Origin: Apostichopus parvimensis
Lineage: Eukaryota; Echinodermata; Holothuroidea; Aspidochirotida; Stichopodidae
Length of the DNA stretch: 64,000 nt
Direction: 5' to 3'
Assembly (NCBI GenBank): GCA_000934455.1
Contig: KN888292.1
Span: forward strand, 27,453-91,452
Shown here: in pieces, positions 62,901 to 64,000 of the stretch
How the letters are laid out: each line of letters starts with the position of its first letter
Numbering within the stretch: position 1 is the first letter of the stretch
Program-made: the position numbers and the translations under genes
The notes under the pieces: model-generated
Databases searched by the model: none
What the model was told of the DNA's origin: nothing
The model's input: the letters and a program-made list of their open reading frames with translations, nothing else

Positions 62901-63207
62901 AATTATTCCCACATATAAAGAGATGATCAACAATTTATGGTAGAGTTTTTGGGTAGCGGATTGAAATATGCCATGGGTTGGAGGACCTGAAACAATACCC
63001 CGATCTGACAGTGCAAATAAGCCAAATAGGTTTATAATATATTGTTGACATGTTCAACTGAAGGCAACATAAAATCTTATAAAGGTTTACATTCTAAAGC
63101 AACTAGTTTAACAAGTTTAGTTATTTTCTAACATTCATGAAACAATATTACCTGAAAGTGCATGTTTAACCTCAGTAAGATATACATAGATTAGCAATTT
63201 GTTATAC

Positions 63208-63232
63208 CATCTCCGTCGACAGTTTTGGACAT
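63208..63232 (-). CDS. Possible 25-nt alternative first or micro exon
   Basis: ATG at 63230-63232 opens MSKTVDGD and ends GATG|GTATAA. The remaining G would join exon A to make Val-Cys-Ala-Cys, the expected residues. It would give a protein lacking the first half of LIM1. The TTATTTTTTTAAG before the ATG could also be an acceptor. Evidence is only phase and signals. Confidence 0.15.
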
Positions 63233-63529
63233 CTTAAAAAAATAACAGGTTCTGGAAGTTTCATAAAGAATAATAAGAAAGTTCCAACTAAAAAGATAAC
63301 ACAGCAGATGGTATAACATGGCTGTTATGCAATTACTTCAAGCAAATTAGCCAGTATTTCAATGCAAATCTTCCAAATATTACTTGCCCCTCAATTACTA
63401 TTATTAACAAGCATTTACAAAAATGTTTACACCGCGAAGAGTGTACAATAGCATGTACAACTTAGCCCTGGTTATTGGTAACTTGTCACAACTACACACC
63501 AAAGTGTGCACAATTCAATCAATTTCTCC

Positions 63530-63765
63530 TGGGGCACCACAGTACACCACTACGGGGGGAATTCCCATAGGGTGCAGCCACAAACCGGCGCACGCAACTA
63601 TATTTACAAGTTACCTTGCAAGTCCCCATTTATACACCTGGGTGAAGAGAGGCAATGGAGATAAAGTGCCTTGCCCAAGGACACAACGCAATGATCTGGC
63701 CAGGACTCGGACCTGTAATCCTTAGAGCACAAGTACACTGCCTTAACCACAATGCCCCCCCCCCC
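63530..63765 (-). mobile_element. tRNA-derived SINE-like element
   Basis: Read on the minus strand, a tRNA-like head has an A-box-like GTGGTTAAGGCAG (63738-63750) and a B-box GGTCCGAGTCC (63703-63713). It is followed by a core GCGTTGTGTCCTTGGGCAAG and GCACTTTATCTCCATTGCC, as found in conserved-core SINE families of many animals. A poly-C run lies at the head side (63755-63766). The tail end toward 63530 is approximate, and the exact SINE superfamily was not decided. Confidence 0.7.
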
Positions 63766-64000
63766 CGATGGATATGTTGCAGAGCCTTCATATAGATGAA
63801 ATTCCATTGGCTGACATGTAGCCTCAGTCTTGAGTAATTCTCAAAATGATAAAAACAAAAGTGCATATGTTGTGTGGAGACATGTAAACTGGGATATGTC
63901 AGTTAAGATCTTGGACTTAAAGTAATTTGAATTTGCTTGCATAATTAATTTATCACTTTTATTACATATATTTCTATCATATTTACATATGACAATATCT

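Larger units (their letters stand above)
59527..64000. other. Intron upstream of exon A (continues beyond window)
   Basis: 4.5 kb at least, AT-rich. Contains an inverted repeat of octamer-like motifs (62857-62900), a possible 25-bp exon (63208-63232) and a SINE-like element (63530-63765). The exon with the first half of LIM1 was not found here. Confidence 0.8.

Noticed and set aside
63423-63725. 100-codon + strand frame ending ARTRTCNP
   Set aside because: Translation of the SINE-like element; this ending is typical of such repeats.

Overview
The window is animal genomic DNA: AT-rich, with long introns, GT-AG splice sites, microsatellites, short tandem duplications, a tRNA-derived SINE-like element and two assembly gaps. 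No source label is given. The gene structure and repeats suggest a marine invertebrate, possibly an echinoderm-like deuterostome, but this is inference.

Almost everything belongs to one gene on the minus strand, read from about 59.5 kb down to 2.8 kb. It is a homologue of the actin-binding LIM protein family (ABLIM1/2/3 of vertebrates, UNC-115 of nematodes, related to dematin). I reconstructed 15 exons with matching splice phases. They encode the end of LIM1, LIM2, LIM3, LIM4, a proline/serine-rich linker, the AbLIM-anchor region (429-bp exon at 12925-13353), a serine-rich tail and a C-terminal villin headpiece ending in Leu-Phe-stop at 2825. Joined with the longer splice options, the exons give 1922 nt: 2 nt of a split codon, 639 codons and a stop. 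The first half of LIM1 and the start codon lie beyond 64000.

Layout from high to low coordinates: 59527-64000 is 5' intron with a SINE and an inverted repeat of octamer motifs. Exon A (59343-59526) is followed by a ~24.5 kb intron down to exon C, holding an extra in-frame exon B (45472-45666). Exons C, D, E (34867-32774) finish LIM2 and build LIM3. A 6.5 kb intron contains unexplained coding-like patches. Exons F, G, H (26257-22849) make LIM4 and the linker. An 8.4 kb intron contains the 295-N gap. The compact 3' part (14488-2825) encodes the anchor region and headpiece.

The most interesting points are: a second version of the LIM2 C-terminal half in exon B, kept as a symmetric in-frame 195-bp cassette; an 87-bp triplication that copies the end of exon D with its 5' splice site; a 4x68-bp array directly against the 3' splice site of exon H; alternative donors that lengthen the segment before the headpiece, with a possible competing terminal exon; and a long coding-like frame with a single in-frame TGA inside the E-F intron.
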